Assembly (NCBI GenBank): GCA_000437315.1
Contig: FR899413.1
Coordinates: 5,458-47,751 of the forward strand
From: Mycoplasma sp. CAG:472
GTDB lineage: Bacteria; Bacillota_I; Bacilli_A; RF39; UBA660
Length of the DNA: 42,294 nt
Direction of reading: 5' to 3'
The translations under genes were made by a program, and so were the position numbers. The notes under the pieces are model-generated. The model was given only the letters and a program-made list of their open reading frames with translations. It did not search any database and was not told the origin of the DNA. Of the stretch, positions 33,688 to 41,092 are shown in pieces. Every line of letters begins with the position of its first letter. Positions within the stretch are counted from its first letter, which is position 1.

Positions 33688-34411
33688 TTGTTTAATCAAA
33701 GCAAAAAAATATTTAGACTTAAAGTACAATGAATCTTCAAAAAACAACTTATCTAAAATAAAATATGACCATTTAATTGATTGCTTAAATATTTTGAAAT
33801 ATTATAACATAAAAAATTACTTATGCTATGGATCTGCAATATTATTACATGATATTGGCAGATTCTATGAAAAAGATTCTGATTCTTTGAAATTTGATCA
33901 CGCTGAGTATGGGTATAATCTATTGAAAGCAGAATTTACTAATGATCCTCTTGTTTTATTACCAATTAAATATCACGAAGAAGATACAGAATGGAGAAGA
34001 TTAATAAATATTGATTCGTATTTTCTAAATTGTTCAAAAAAACAAAAAGAAAAAATTATAAAAGGGTGTAAGCTAGTTAGAGATATTGATATTATTTCTA
34101 ATATGAAAAATTTAGGTAGAAAAAATTTAAAAAATTGGAAGGTTGGTATTATAAATGAAAAAATAATTGATAATTTGTATAATGATAGAATTAGCGTTAA
34201 ATCTGATATATTAAATGAATATGATGAAATAAGTTATATATTATGTGGTTTAAATTTGATTTCTTATAATAGAAGTTTAAAATATATAAAAAAAGAAAAA
34301 GTAGTTGATAAATTAATAAATAAACAATTAGATATGGTATTAGAAAATAAAAAACTATATGATTCTACTATTGAGTTGTATAAATTTATTAAAGTAAAAT
34401 TTAAATTGTAG
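33665..34411 (+). CDS. HD-domain metal-dependent phosphohydrolase
   Basis: A 248-residue protein with a full HD set: His36 (KYDHLID), His62-Asp63 (LLHDIGRF), His79 (FDHAEYG), His104 (IKYHEED) and the later Asp in KLVRDIDII (about 140-144). HD proteins hydrolyse phosphomonoesters, nucleotides or cyclic dinucleotides. The C-terminal ~100 residues are helical and unrecognised. The start is either TTG 33665, six bases after GGGAGG, or ATG 33671. Either way it overlaps the decarboxylase gene by about 20 bases, so the two are translationally coupled. Confidence 0.78.
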   Translation: MIMFTEINCLIKAKKYLDLKYNESSKNNLSKIKYDHLIDCLNILKYYNIKNYLCYGSAILLHDIGRFYEKDSDSLKFDHAEYGYNLLKAEFTNDPLVLLPIKYHEEDTEWRRLINIDSYFLNCSKKQKEKIIKGCKLVRDIDIISNMKNLGRKNLKNWKVGIINEKIIDNLYNDRISVKSDILNEYDEISYILCGLNLISYNRSLKYIKKEKVVDKLINKQLDMVLENKKLYDSTIELYKFIKVKFKL

Positions 34412-34419
34412 GCGATGAA

Positions 34420-35877
34420 ATGAAAAAAAATATTGAATATGTTGATGTTGAAAACTTGAACGAATTACCAAAATTAAAAAATGATAAAAGATATTTAGAG
34501 TTTTTAGGAGGAACAAAAAAATACAGATGCTTTGTTGTTGACCAAAACTATCCAAGATGTAATTTTTATAGAGATCATTTAGAATTAATTGATAAAATGT
34601 TACACCCTATATATAAAAATAGAGGAATTGTTGTAGCACAAGATAATACATTTCCTATACCTGGATTTTATATAATTTCGTTTAATAAGCAGTTTAAAAA
34701 TATAATAGAACTTCCGGAGTCTTTAGTTGTAAGAACTAGTTATATAATACAAAACATTAGGAAAATATTACTTGATAAATTAAATATTAAATTTGTTAAT
34801 ATTTATTATGAAGAAAAAAATACTGAATCTAATAATGTTCATTATTGGATAATGCCAAAATATGAAAATTTAGATTTAAATGAAAAAATATATGAAACGG
34901 ATATGTATAATTATCTTAATTCATTTGAATTTAGTAAAACATATAAAAAAATATTAAAATATAATGAAATAGTAAAAAATGAATTAGAAAAAATAAATTA
35001 CAAAAAAATAGATGATGAATTATATAATAAAATTGAAACAAGAGAAAAGAAGATTAATTTATGCATTGCGAAACATTGCTTTATAACTTGTAAGGGTTGT
35101 TATAATAATTTTTGCAATAAAAAAGAAATATCTTATAAAGAAATAATTTTATTTCTAAAATATGCTAAAGAAAATGGATTAGAAAAAATTACTTTAAGTG
35201 GCGGAGATCCGTTAACGAGAAAGGACATAAGCAAAATTATCAATAAATGCAGTAAATTAAAATTAAAAATAAATTTAGATACTGTTGGTTTGTCATTAAC
35301 AAAATCCCGAATAGTTCCATCAACTAAAGAAAAAATTCACAAATTTTTAAATATAAATATACTAAAAAAAGTTGAATCAATTGGTATTCCTTTAGATGGT
35401 TCAAATAATGATATTGTTTCAACATTTAGAATTTATAAAGGTGATTTATTTAATGAAATAATAAATATACTAGAATTTTTTGATAAAAAAAATATTAAAA
35501 TTTGTATTAATACGGTATTGCACAAAGAAAACTTGCAAGATGTAGAAAATATATATAATATTATAAAAAAACATAGTTGTGTAAAGAAATGGCAGGTATT
35601 TCAATTTATGCCAATTGGAACTTTAGGAAGTAAAAATGCTGCTAATTATAATATAGAAGTAAATGACTTTTTAACAGCTAAAAAAAAGATAGAAAAGATT
35701 AGTAAGAATAGTAATATAATTGTAAATTTTAAAACTGCAACGGAACGTTCATACAATTATATGTTAATAAATTCTAATGGTATTGCGTATAAAGTTAATT
35801 TGGATAATGAAATTGAAACATTTGGTAGATTAAGTGATAAATCTACGTGGGACAATATAATAAATAATCTATTTTAA
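34420..35877 (+). CDS. fusion of HIT-like domain and radical SAM enzyme
   Basis: A 485-residue protein. Residues 1-190 are a HIT-like domain closely similar to the separate 198-residue protein: IPGFYIISFNK at 80-90, and NVHYWIMPKY at 139-148 with the single His141 and Trp143. Residues 212-485 are a radical SAM domain. Its C-x3-C-x2-C is Cys220, Cys224 and Cys227 (CFITCKGC), with GGDP (261-264) for SAM binding and IPLDGS for the next strand. KWQVFQFMPIG near the C-terminus recalls viperin-like and MoaA-like enzymes. No Cys-rich SPASM tail is seen. It is the last gene of the operon. Confidence 0.78.
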   Translation: MKKNIEYVDVENLNELPKLKNDKRYLEFLGGTKKYRCFVVDQNYPRCNFYRDHLELIDKMLHPIYKNRGIVVAQDNTFPIPGFYIISFNKQFKNIIELPESLVVRTSYIIQNIRKILLDKLNIKFVNIYYEEKNTESNNVHYWIMPKYENLDLNEKIYETDMYNYLNSFEFSKTYKKILKYNEIVKNELEKINYKKIDDELYNKIETREKKINLCIAKHCFITCKGCYNNFCNKKEISYKEIILFLKYAKENGLEKITLSGGDPLTRKDISKIINKCSKLKLKINLDTVGLSLTKSRIVPSTKEKIHKFLNINILKKVESIGIPLDGSNNDIVSTFRIYKGDLFNEIINILEFFDKKNIKICINTVLHKENLQDVENIYNIIKKHSCVKKWQVFQFMPIGTLGSKNAANYNIEVNDFLTAKKKIEKISKNSNIIVNFKTATERSYNYMLINSNGIAYKVNLDNEIETFGRLSDKSTWDNIINNLF

Positions 35878-35932
35878 ATTTATTTAATATTAGAATGCAA
35901 AATAAAAAAAAGTAAAATATGTAAAAAAATAT

Positions 35933-35961
35933 TTGCAATTTAATGAGAAATATGGTAACAT
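35933..35961 (+). promoter_or_regulatory. promoter of first tyrosyl-tRNA synthetase
   Basis: TTGCAA and TAACAT with 17-base spacing, followed by AAGGGGG before the start. There is no T-box and no clear terminator between it and the radical SAM gene, so read-through from the operon is also possible. Confidence 0.5.
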
Positions 35962-35989
35962 ATAAAATAATTTTTAAGGGGGATGTTTT

Positions 35990-37252
35990 ATGTTTGATAT
36001 AGACGAAACATTAAAATTTTTATTAAAAGGAACTTCTGGTAATGATGAAGAGGCGTTAAGAAAAAAACTTACTGATGTATATAATGAGGGAAGAACTTTA
36101 AGAATTAAGTTTGGAATGGATCCATCGGCTCCAGACATACACCTTGGACATGCAGTTGCATTGAGAAAAATTAAACAATTACAAGATTTAGGTCATACAG
36201 CTGTAATTATAATTGGTGGATTTACTGGAGCAATAGGTGACCCTAGTGGGAAATCTAAAACTCGTAATCAATTAACCAAAGAGCAAGTAGAAAATAATGC
36301 TCAAACTTATTTAGAACAAATATTTAAGGTTATTGATAAAGATAAAACTGAATTGCATAATAATGCAGAATGGTTTGAAAAAATGACATTTGGTGAAGTT
36401 ATTAATTTATCAAGCAAGGTAACTGTGGCGAGAATGTTAGAAAGAGATGATTTTGCTAATAGATATGCCAATCATAAACCAATTGCAATACATGAATTTT
36501 TTTACCCTTTAATGCAAGCGTATGATTCAGTTGTTGTTAAAGCAGATATTGAATTAGGTGGAATAGATCAAACATTTAATGTTATGATGGGTAGGAATAT
36601 ACAAAAAGACTTTGGTGTTGACCAACAGGTTCCATTGTTTATTCCTTTACTTGTTGGAATAGATGGAAAAGAAAAAATGTCTAAGTCATTAGGAAATTAT
36701 ATTGGTGTTGATGAGGATGCTAAAGATATGTATATTAAAATAATGAAAATTCCTGATAATATGATTATTACATATTTTGAGTTAACAACGGATGTTCATC
36801 CTGATAAGATAACTAATATTTCAAAATTATTAGCTAATGGCGAAGTGAATCCAAGAGATATAAAAATGCTTTTGGCAAGAGAGATTATTTCTTTATATCA
36901 TTCTCAAGAAGAATTAAGAGAAGCTGAAAATAACTTTGCGGCATTATATCAAAAGAAAAATGTAGAAGTTGAATTACCGATAGTAGAATTCAATCCTAAA
37001 TTAATGAATGAAAATGGAATGCTTTCTATATTAGATTGTATTTTATCAACAGGAAAATATAAATCAAAAAGTGAAGTTAGAAGATTATTACAACAAGGAT
37101 CTGTTAAGATAAATGGTGAAAAAACAATGGAATTATTATTTTATCCTCAGGATGATATGGTAATTAGTGTTGGTAAAGGAAATACATTTAGGTTAATAGC
37201 AAATAATCCTAATGAAAACATTAAAAGGGTATACAATATTAAAAAAAAGTGA
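35990..37252 (+). CDS. tyrosyl-tRNA synthetase, copy 1 (no T-box)
   Basis: A 420-residue class I synthetase of the TyrZ-like type. Motifs are DPSAPDIHLGH (HIGH), IGDPSGKSKTR, LMQAYDS, LGGIDQTFN, GKEKMSKS (KMSKS) and a C-terminal S4 RNA-binding domain (KSKSEVRRLLQQGSVKING). The motif read GG-T-D-Q in copy 2 is GG-I-D-Q here, near the tyrosine pocket. It has its own promoter but no T-box, and it follows the HIT/radical SAM operon. A second copy is next. One of the two may be a specialised or resistant synthetase. Confidence 0.9.
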   Translation: MFDIDETLKFLLKGTSGNDEEALRKKLTDVYNEGRTLRIKFGMDPSAPDIHLGHAVALRKIKQLQDLGHTAVIIIGGFTGAIGDPSGKSKTRNQLTKEQVENNAQTYLEQIFKVIDKDKTELHNNAEWFEKMTFGEVINLSSKVTVARMLERDDFANRYANHKPIAIHEFFYPLMQAYDSVVVKADIELGGIDQTFNVMMGRNIQKDFGVDQQVPLFIPLLVGIDGKEKMSKSLGNYIGVDEDAKDMYIKIMKIPDNMIITYFELTTDVHPDKITNISKLLANGEVNPRDIKMLLAREIISLYHSQEELREAENNFAALYQKKNVEVELPIVEFNPKLMNENGMLSILDCILSTGKYKSKSEVRRLLQQGSVKINGEKTMELLFYPQDDMVISVGKGNTFRLIANNPNENIKRVYNIKKK

Positions 37253-37258
37253 TATAAT
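37253..37258 (+). promoter_or_regulatory. -10 element of tyrS copy 2
   Basis: TATAAT immediately after the stop codon of copy 1. A weak -35 (TATACA, 37230-37235) lies 17 bases upstream inside the coding end of copy 1. Confidence 0.55.
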
Positions 37259-37264
37259 ATCTAT

Positions 37265-37480
37265 GTTATTAAGTGGTGATTAGCAGTTAGTAGTTTGTAC
37301 ACATTTTAAATAGAGAGTTTATATGTGGTGAAAATAAGCAAAAGTGTATAAATGAATTACAATGTTATGAACTTAATCGGGTAACTCCGTTAAAAGAATA
37401 AGTGCTTGTGTTAACAAGAAATAAGGTGGTACCACGGATAATGTTTTCGTCCTTTTAGAAAATATTATCCGTGTTTTTTA
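37265..37480 (+). ncRNA. T-box leader of tyrosyl-tRNA synthetase copy 2
   Basis: The T-box core AAGGTGGTACCACGG is at 37423-37437. The terminator CACGGATAAT / ATTATCCGTG, extended by GTTTTC / GAAAAT, spans 37433-37473 with a T run to 37479; the core can instead pair as antiterminator. Upstream are the stem I elements AGAGAG (about 37312) and GGTGAAA (about 37327). The likely specifier is TAC at 37358-37360 followed by A, a Tyr codon. Uncharged tRNA-Tyr would turn on the downstream gene. Confidence 0.9.
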
Positions 37481-37499
37481 TGAAAGAGAGGAAATAAAT

Positions 37500-38696
37500 A
37501 TGACAAAAGAAGAAAAAATTGAATTAATAATAAGAAGGGGAGTTCAAATTTTTAACGAGGATTCTTTAAGAGAAAAATTAAATGGAAACAAAAAATTAGT
37601 GGTGAAATTTGGGGCGGATCCATCAAGACCAGATTTACATTTGGGACACACTGTTTCACTACGATTATTAAAAGATTTACAAGATTTAGGTCACGAAATA
37701 GTTTTTGTAATAGGCGATTTTACTGCAATGATTGGTGATCCGTCTGGAAGAAGCAAAACAAGACCTGCACTTACATTTGAAGAAACAAGAAAAAGTGGTG
37801 AAACATACTTTAAACAAGTTACTAAAATTTTGGATCCATCAAAAACAAAAATCGTTTACAATAGTGAATGGCTTTCTAAAATGAATTTTAATGATGTATT
37901 AGAATTAACCGGAAAATATACCGTAGCAAGAATTTTGGAAAGAGACGATTTTGCTAATAGATTCAAAAATAATATACCAATAGGTATTCACGAATTTTTG
38001 TATCCATTAATGCAAGGATATGATTCGGTGGCATTGAACGCTGATCTTGAAATAGGGGGAACCGATCAAACATTTAATTTATTAGTTGGTCGTGAACTTC
38101 AAAAGGATTATGGACAAGAATCACAGGATGTAATAGTTTTACCACTACTTGTTGGATTAGATGGAAAAGAAAAAATGTCTAAGTCTTTAGATAATTATAT
38201 TGGAATTGATGAACCAGCTAACATAATGTATGAAAAAGCAATGAAAATACCAGATAATATATTGTTTGATTATTTCAAATTGACTACAGATGTTAATTTA
38301 GAAAGCGTTAAAAAGCTAATGAATGAAGATATAATTTTAGCTCATAAAAAATATGCTGAAGAAATCATAAAAATGTATCACGGCGAGGAATATATTCAAG
38401 AGGCAGAAGAAAGATACAATACGGTTGCAAAAGGTGGTATTCCAGATGATGTAGAAATATTTGAAATTGAACATACTGTAGTAAATGAAGGAATTCTTTT
38501 AATAGATTTATTATTGATGTCAGGTATGGTACCATCTAAATCCGAAGGAAGAAGAATGATTCAACAGAATGGAATTAGTATAAATGGTGAAAAAGAGAAT
38601 GATGTTAATTCTATTATTACAATTGAAAAATTTAATAATGGTGAATTAGTAATTCAAAAAGGAAAGAAACAATTTAAAAAAATTGTTATAAAATAA
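37500..38696 (+). CDS. tyrS: tyrosyl-tRNA synthetase, copy 2 (T-box controlled)
   Basis: A 398-residue TyrZ-like synthetase with DPSRPDLHLGH, IGDPSGRSKTR, LMQGYDS, IGGTDQTFN, GKEKMSKS and a C-terminal S4 domain (PSKSEGRRMIQQNGISINGE). It keeps the usual GGTDQ. The T-box makes it respond to uncharged tRNA-Tyr, as expected for a housekeeping synthetase. It is clearly divergent from copy 1, so the pair is not a recent duplication. Both copies lie inside the repeat-bounded segment. Confidence 0.93.
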   Translation: MTKEEKIELIIRRGVQIFNEDSLREKLNGNKKLVVKFGADPSRPDLHLGHTVSLRLLKDLQDLGHEIVFVIGDFTAMIGDPSGRSKTRPALTFEETRKSGETYFKQVTKILDPSKTKIVYNSEWLSKMNFNDVLELTGKYTVARILERDDFANRFKNNIPIGIHEFLYPLMQGYDSVALNADLEIGGTDQTFNLLVGRELQKDYGQESQDVIVLPLLVGLDGKEKMSKSLDNYIGIDEPANIMYEKAMKIPDNILFDYFKLTTDVNLESVKKLMNEDIILAHKKYAEEIIKMYHGEEYIQEAEERYNTVAKGGIPDDVEIFEIEHTVVNEGILLIDLLLMSGMVPSKSEGRRMIQQNGISINGEKENDVNSIITIEKFNNGELVIQKGKKQFKKIVIK

Positions 38697-38725
38697 TTAT
38701 GTTTTTACTTGAAGGAGATTGTTTT

Positions 38726-39319
38726 ATGCAGATGGAAACTGAAATAACAGTGTTAGTCAAAACTGACTATGAAACATTGAAAAAAGAACTTATAAAAAAT
38801 GGATTTCAAGAAAAAGAACAATATATAATAAATGATACATATTTAGTAGATAGTACAATTGATATATTAAATATGAATAACCTAGATATATTAAAAAATT
38901 GTGTTTTAGTTAGAGATGTTGTAGGTATTGAAAAAGAACTCTTATATAAATATAAGAAGTTTGCTAAAAATGGTGATATAATTGAACAGGGAAAAGTTAA
39001 ATGCCCAATTACTGATACGGATGCTGCTATTCATTTTATGAAAATGATTAAATATAAAGAATTATTACATATTTTCGATACTTGCATAGTATTTGCAAAT
39101 GATACGACGGAAATAGTTGTTCAACTAGTTAATAACAAATATATTTTTATAGAAATGGAATCAAAGGGTGATTATATTACGAAAGAATATAAAAATTCTG
39201 ATGAATTGAAAAAAGAATTATGTAGATATGATCTTTCAATAGATAAAACAAACTTTTTTGTAAAAAAAGCTGAAATTATATTAAACGAATTATTAAAAGA
39301 TAATAAATTTAGTAAATGA
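38726..39319 (+). CDS. CYTH-like (triphosphate tunnel) protein, 3' end chimeric
   Basis: A 197-residue protein resembling the CYTH family (adenylate cyclase CyaB, thiamine triphosphatase). The N-terminus METEITVLVKTDYETLKKEL has the family's opening layout, but the E-x-E-x-K motif is incomplete. Charged strands such as VLVRDVVGIEKELLYKYK and KYIFIEMESKGDYI follow. ATG 38726 has AAGGAG eight bases upstream; the in-frame ATG at 38699 has none. The last codons and the stop are supplied by the dacA-derived repeat, which begins at 39312, so the original C-terminus may be altered. Confidence 0.5.
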   Translation: MQMETEITVLVKTDYETLKKELIKNGFQEKEQYIINDTYLVDSTIDILNMNNLDILKNCVLVRDVVGIEKELLYKYKKFAKNGDIIEQGKVKCPITDTDAAIHFMKMIKYKELLHIFDTCIVFANDTTEIVVQLVNNKYIFIEMESKGDYITKEYKNSDELKKELCRYDLSIDKTNFFVKKAEIILNELLKDNKFSK

Positions 39320-39409
39320 AAATGTTTTAAAAGCAAATTTATGGGATTTATTTAAAAGAAATTTAAAATATAATTTAGTTTGGAATTAATACCTTTATAG
39401 GTATTTTTT
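39312..39409 (+). repeat. direct repeat copy 2 (dacA 3' end), right edge of island
   Basis: The 87 bases 39312-39398 are identical to 29292-29378. One extra A at 39399 is followed by ten more matching bases. This copy has no dacA reading frame upstream and is a pure remnant. It supplies the stop codon of the CYTH-like gene and a terminator (AATACC-TTTATA-GGTATT, 39388-39405). Confidence 0.93.
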
Positions 39410-39449
39410 GTGTATAAATGTATAATCTGACTTTTAAGCAATATAATAA

Positions 39450-39478
39450 TTGACTTTAATAAGAAATTATATTATATT
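39450..39478 (+). promoter_or_regulatory. promoter of candidate small RNA
   Basis: TTGACT and TATATT with exactly 17-base spacing. No start codon with a ribosome site follows before the terminator at 39547-39571. Confidence 0.7.
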
Positions 39479-39483
39479 GGTAT

Positions 39484-39575
39484 TACATTTGAAAAAAGTG
39501 TAATAAAAAAGTGGTGATCCCGACCACAATAGAGAACTAAAAAAGGAAACTAGAGAGCTCACTCTAGTTTTATTA
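39484..39575 (+). ncRNA. candidate ~90-nt structured small RNA or leader
   Basis: Downstream of a good promoter come three hairpins in a row: TATTACA / TGTAATA (39481-39505), GTGGT / ACCAC around GATCCCG (39511-39527), and a perfect 9-bp stem AAACTAGAG / CTCTAGTTT (39547-39570) followed by TATTAT. The last is a terminator. No ORF fits. I do not recognise it as a known riboswitch, SRP RNA or T-box. It ends about 140 bases before the XRE regulator gene, so it may be a free RNA rather than that gene's leader. The remainder, 39576-39712, shows nothing clear. Confidence 0.5.
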
Positions 39576-39712
39576 TATAAAATATTATCTGTATAGATAT
39601 TATTTTACTATTAAAAATAATTGGCAAAATAATAGATAAATAATGAAATTAAACCAATGGTGTGTGTAAAAATAATTATTTGAATGATAATATTTTTATA
39701 GGAAGTGAGAAT

Positions 39713-40930
39713 ATGAATCAAGTTAAAATTGGCAAATTTATTGCAAGTTTGAGAAAAGAAAAGAATATGACTCAAGAGCAGTTTGCACAAAAAATGGGTG
39801 TAAGTATAAATGCTGTAAGTAAATGGGAAAGGGGAATAAGTTTTCCTGATGTTTCACTATTTAAAAAAATATGTAATGAACTTAATATAAGTATTGAGGA
39901 GTTAATTAATGGAGAAAAAGATAATAGTGATGAAGCTAAAGAAAAAGCAATTATTACTTCAATAAAAGATAAAGAAAAAATGAAGAAAAAGAATAAAAAG
40001 ATATTTATTATAAGTTCAATATTATTTTTAATAGTTATAAACTTTTTAATAATTTATAATTTAAAAATGAAAGTTAATTTAGTAAATGATTCAAATTATT
40101 TATATGATGAAGTAATTGACTTTTTAAGAACAAAAGAATTCAAGGAAAGTCCTGATGCAAAATATAAAGATTTTAATGTGTTTTATAGTTATTATGGTTT
40201 TGGTATTGAAAAATCTGGTAATTATAAGTATGTATATATGTGGATTTATAATGGAAGTTATTATATTGAAAATGAAGAATATGGTGGTGCTTTAGCATCT
40301 TCATCGGGAAGTTCAATACCAATAAAAGCGATATTTAAAAATAATATTTTACAGGAAATTATTTACCCAAAACAAGGTAATGAATATACCTTTTCAATAA
40401 GAAAAATGTTTCCTAAAATAATTGCTCATCAAGTTTTAAATTTTGATAAATATAAAAATATCAATAAATTATATAATGAAGTAGAAAATAAAAAAAATAT
40501 CTATTATAACTATCTAAATGTAGATGTAAATAAAATAACTCTTGATGATTTAGCATATGATGACTTACTATTTTCTGTTGAATCTAAAACTACTTCATGT
40601 ATTCCTTTACTTTTAAATGTATATAAAAATAATAAGTATGTTTTATATACGCAATATAAGGCTTGTAAAAAAGGACAAGCTTGTAATGATATGCTTGAGT
40701 ATGTGGATCCAATCGAAGGTAAATATGATTTTGATTTAATTGAAATTATTAGACATAGTACAGATGCAAATTTACATTTATATATTACGGGAGATTTTTC
40801 AAATTATACTATTTCTTCGGGAAAAGGTTATACGTTTACTACAGATGATGATAATAAATATTTAAAAGATTTTTTAAAGTCACTTAACATTAATTTAAAA
40901 CAGTGTGCACAGCCAAAATATAATAATTAA
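39713..40930 (+). CDS. XRE-type regulator with membrane span and extracytoplasmic domain
   Basis: A 405-residue protein. The N-terminal XRE helix-turn-helix (about 4-65) contains IASLRKEKNMTQEQFAQKMGVSINAVSKWERG. A Lys-rich linker leads to one membrane span (about 103-125), then an extracytoplasmic domain of ~275 residues I do not recognise. This is a one-component transmembrane regulator layout. ATG 39713 follows AGGAAGTGAG; the in-frame ATG at 39662 has no ribosome site. A lipoprotein gene follows in the same direction with its own promoter, and the two may form a sensing pair. Confidence 0.75.
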   Translation: MNQVKIGKFIASLRKEKNMTQEQFAQKMGVSINAVSKWERGISFPDVSLFKKICNELNISIEELINGEKDNSDEAKEKAIITSIKDKEKMKKKNKKIFIISSILFLIVINFLIIYNLKMKVNLVNDSNYLYDEVIDFLRTKEFKESPDAKYKDFNVFYSYYGFGIEKSGNYKYVYMWIYNGSYYIENEEYGGALASSSGSSIPIKAIFKNNILQEIIYPKQGNEYTFSIRKMFPKIIAHQVLNFDKYKNINKLYNEVENKKNIYYNYLNVDVNKITLDDLAYDDLLFSVESKTTSCIPLLLNVYKNNKYVLYTQYKACKKGQACNDMLEYVDPIEGKYDFDLIEIIRHSTDANLHLYITGDFSNYTISSGKGYTFTTDDDNKYLKDFLKSLNINLKQCAQPKYNN

Positions 40931-41045
40931 TTTTTAAACTAATATGGCTGTTAAAAAAAATTGTAAAATTCTATATTAGTAATATTTAATAATTAGTCAT
41001 AATTTTAATTTTTTTTGCTATTTCTATTTTTGTGAAAAGAAAGTA

Positions 41046-41054
41046 TGATATAAT
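41046..41054 (+). promoter_or_regulatory. extended -10 promoter of Ig-like lipoprotein gene
   Basis: TG-A-TATAAT is an extended -10, with no good -35 upstream. ATGGAGGA precedes the start at 41093. Confidence 0.5.
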
Positions 41055-41092
41055 ATAAATAGAGGTTATTATTTTGAAATGGAGGACTAAAA

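Noticed and set aside
35878..35989. T-box or other riboswitch before tyrosyl-tRNA synthetase copy 1
   Set aside because: The stretch is only ~110 bases, with a plain promoter and no T-box core, stable stem or terminator.
29380..39311. Integrase, transposase, toxin-antitoxin or plasmid genes that would explain mobility of the island
   Set aside because: Every substantial reading frame between the repeats is accounted for by the operon, the two synthetases and the CYTH-like gene, and none resembles a recombinase or replication protein.
39484..39575. SRP RNA, preQ1 riboswitch or T-box as identity of the candidate RNA
   Set aside because: The SRP GGAAG/tetraloop core, the preQ1 pseudoknot layout and the GGTGGTACCACG box are all absent.
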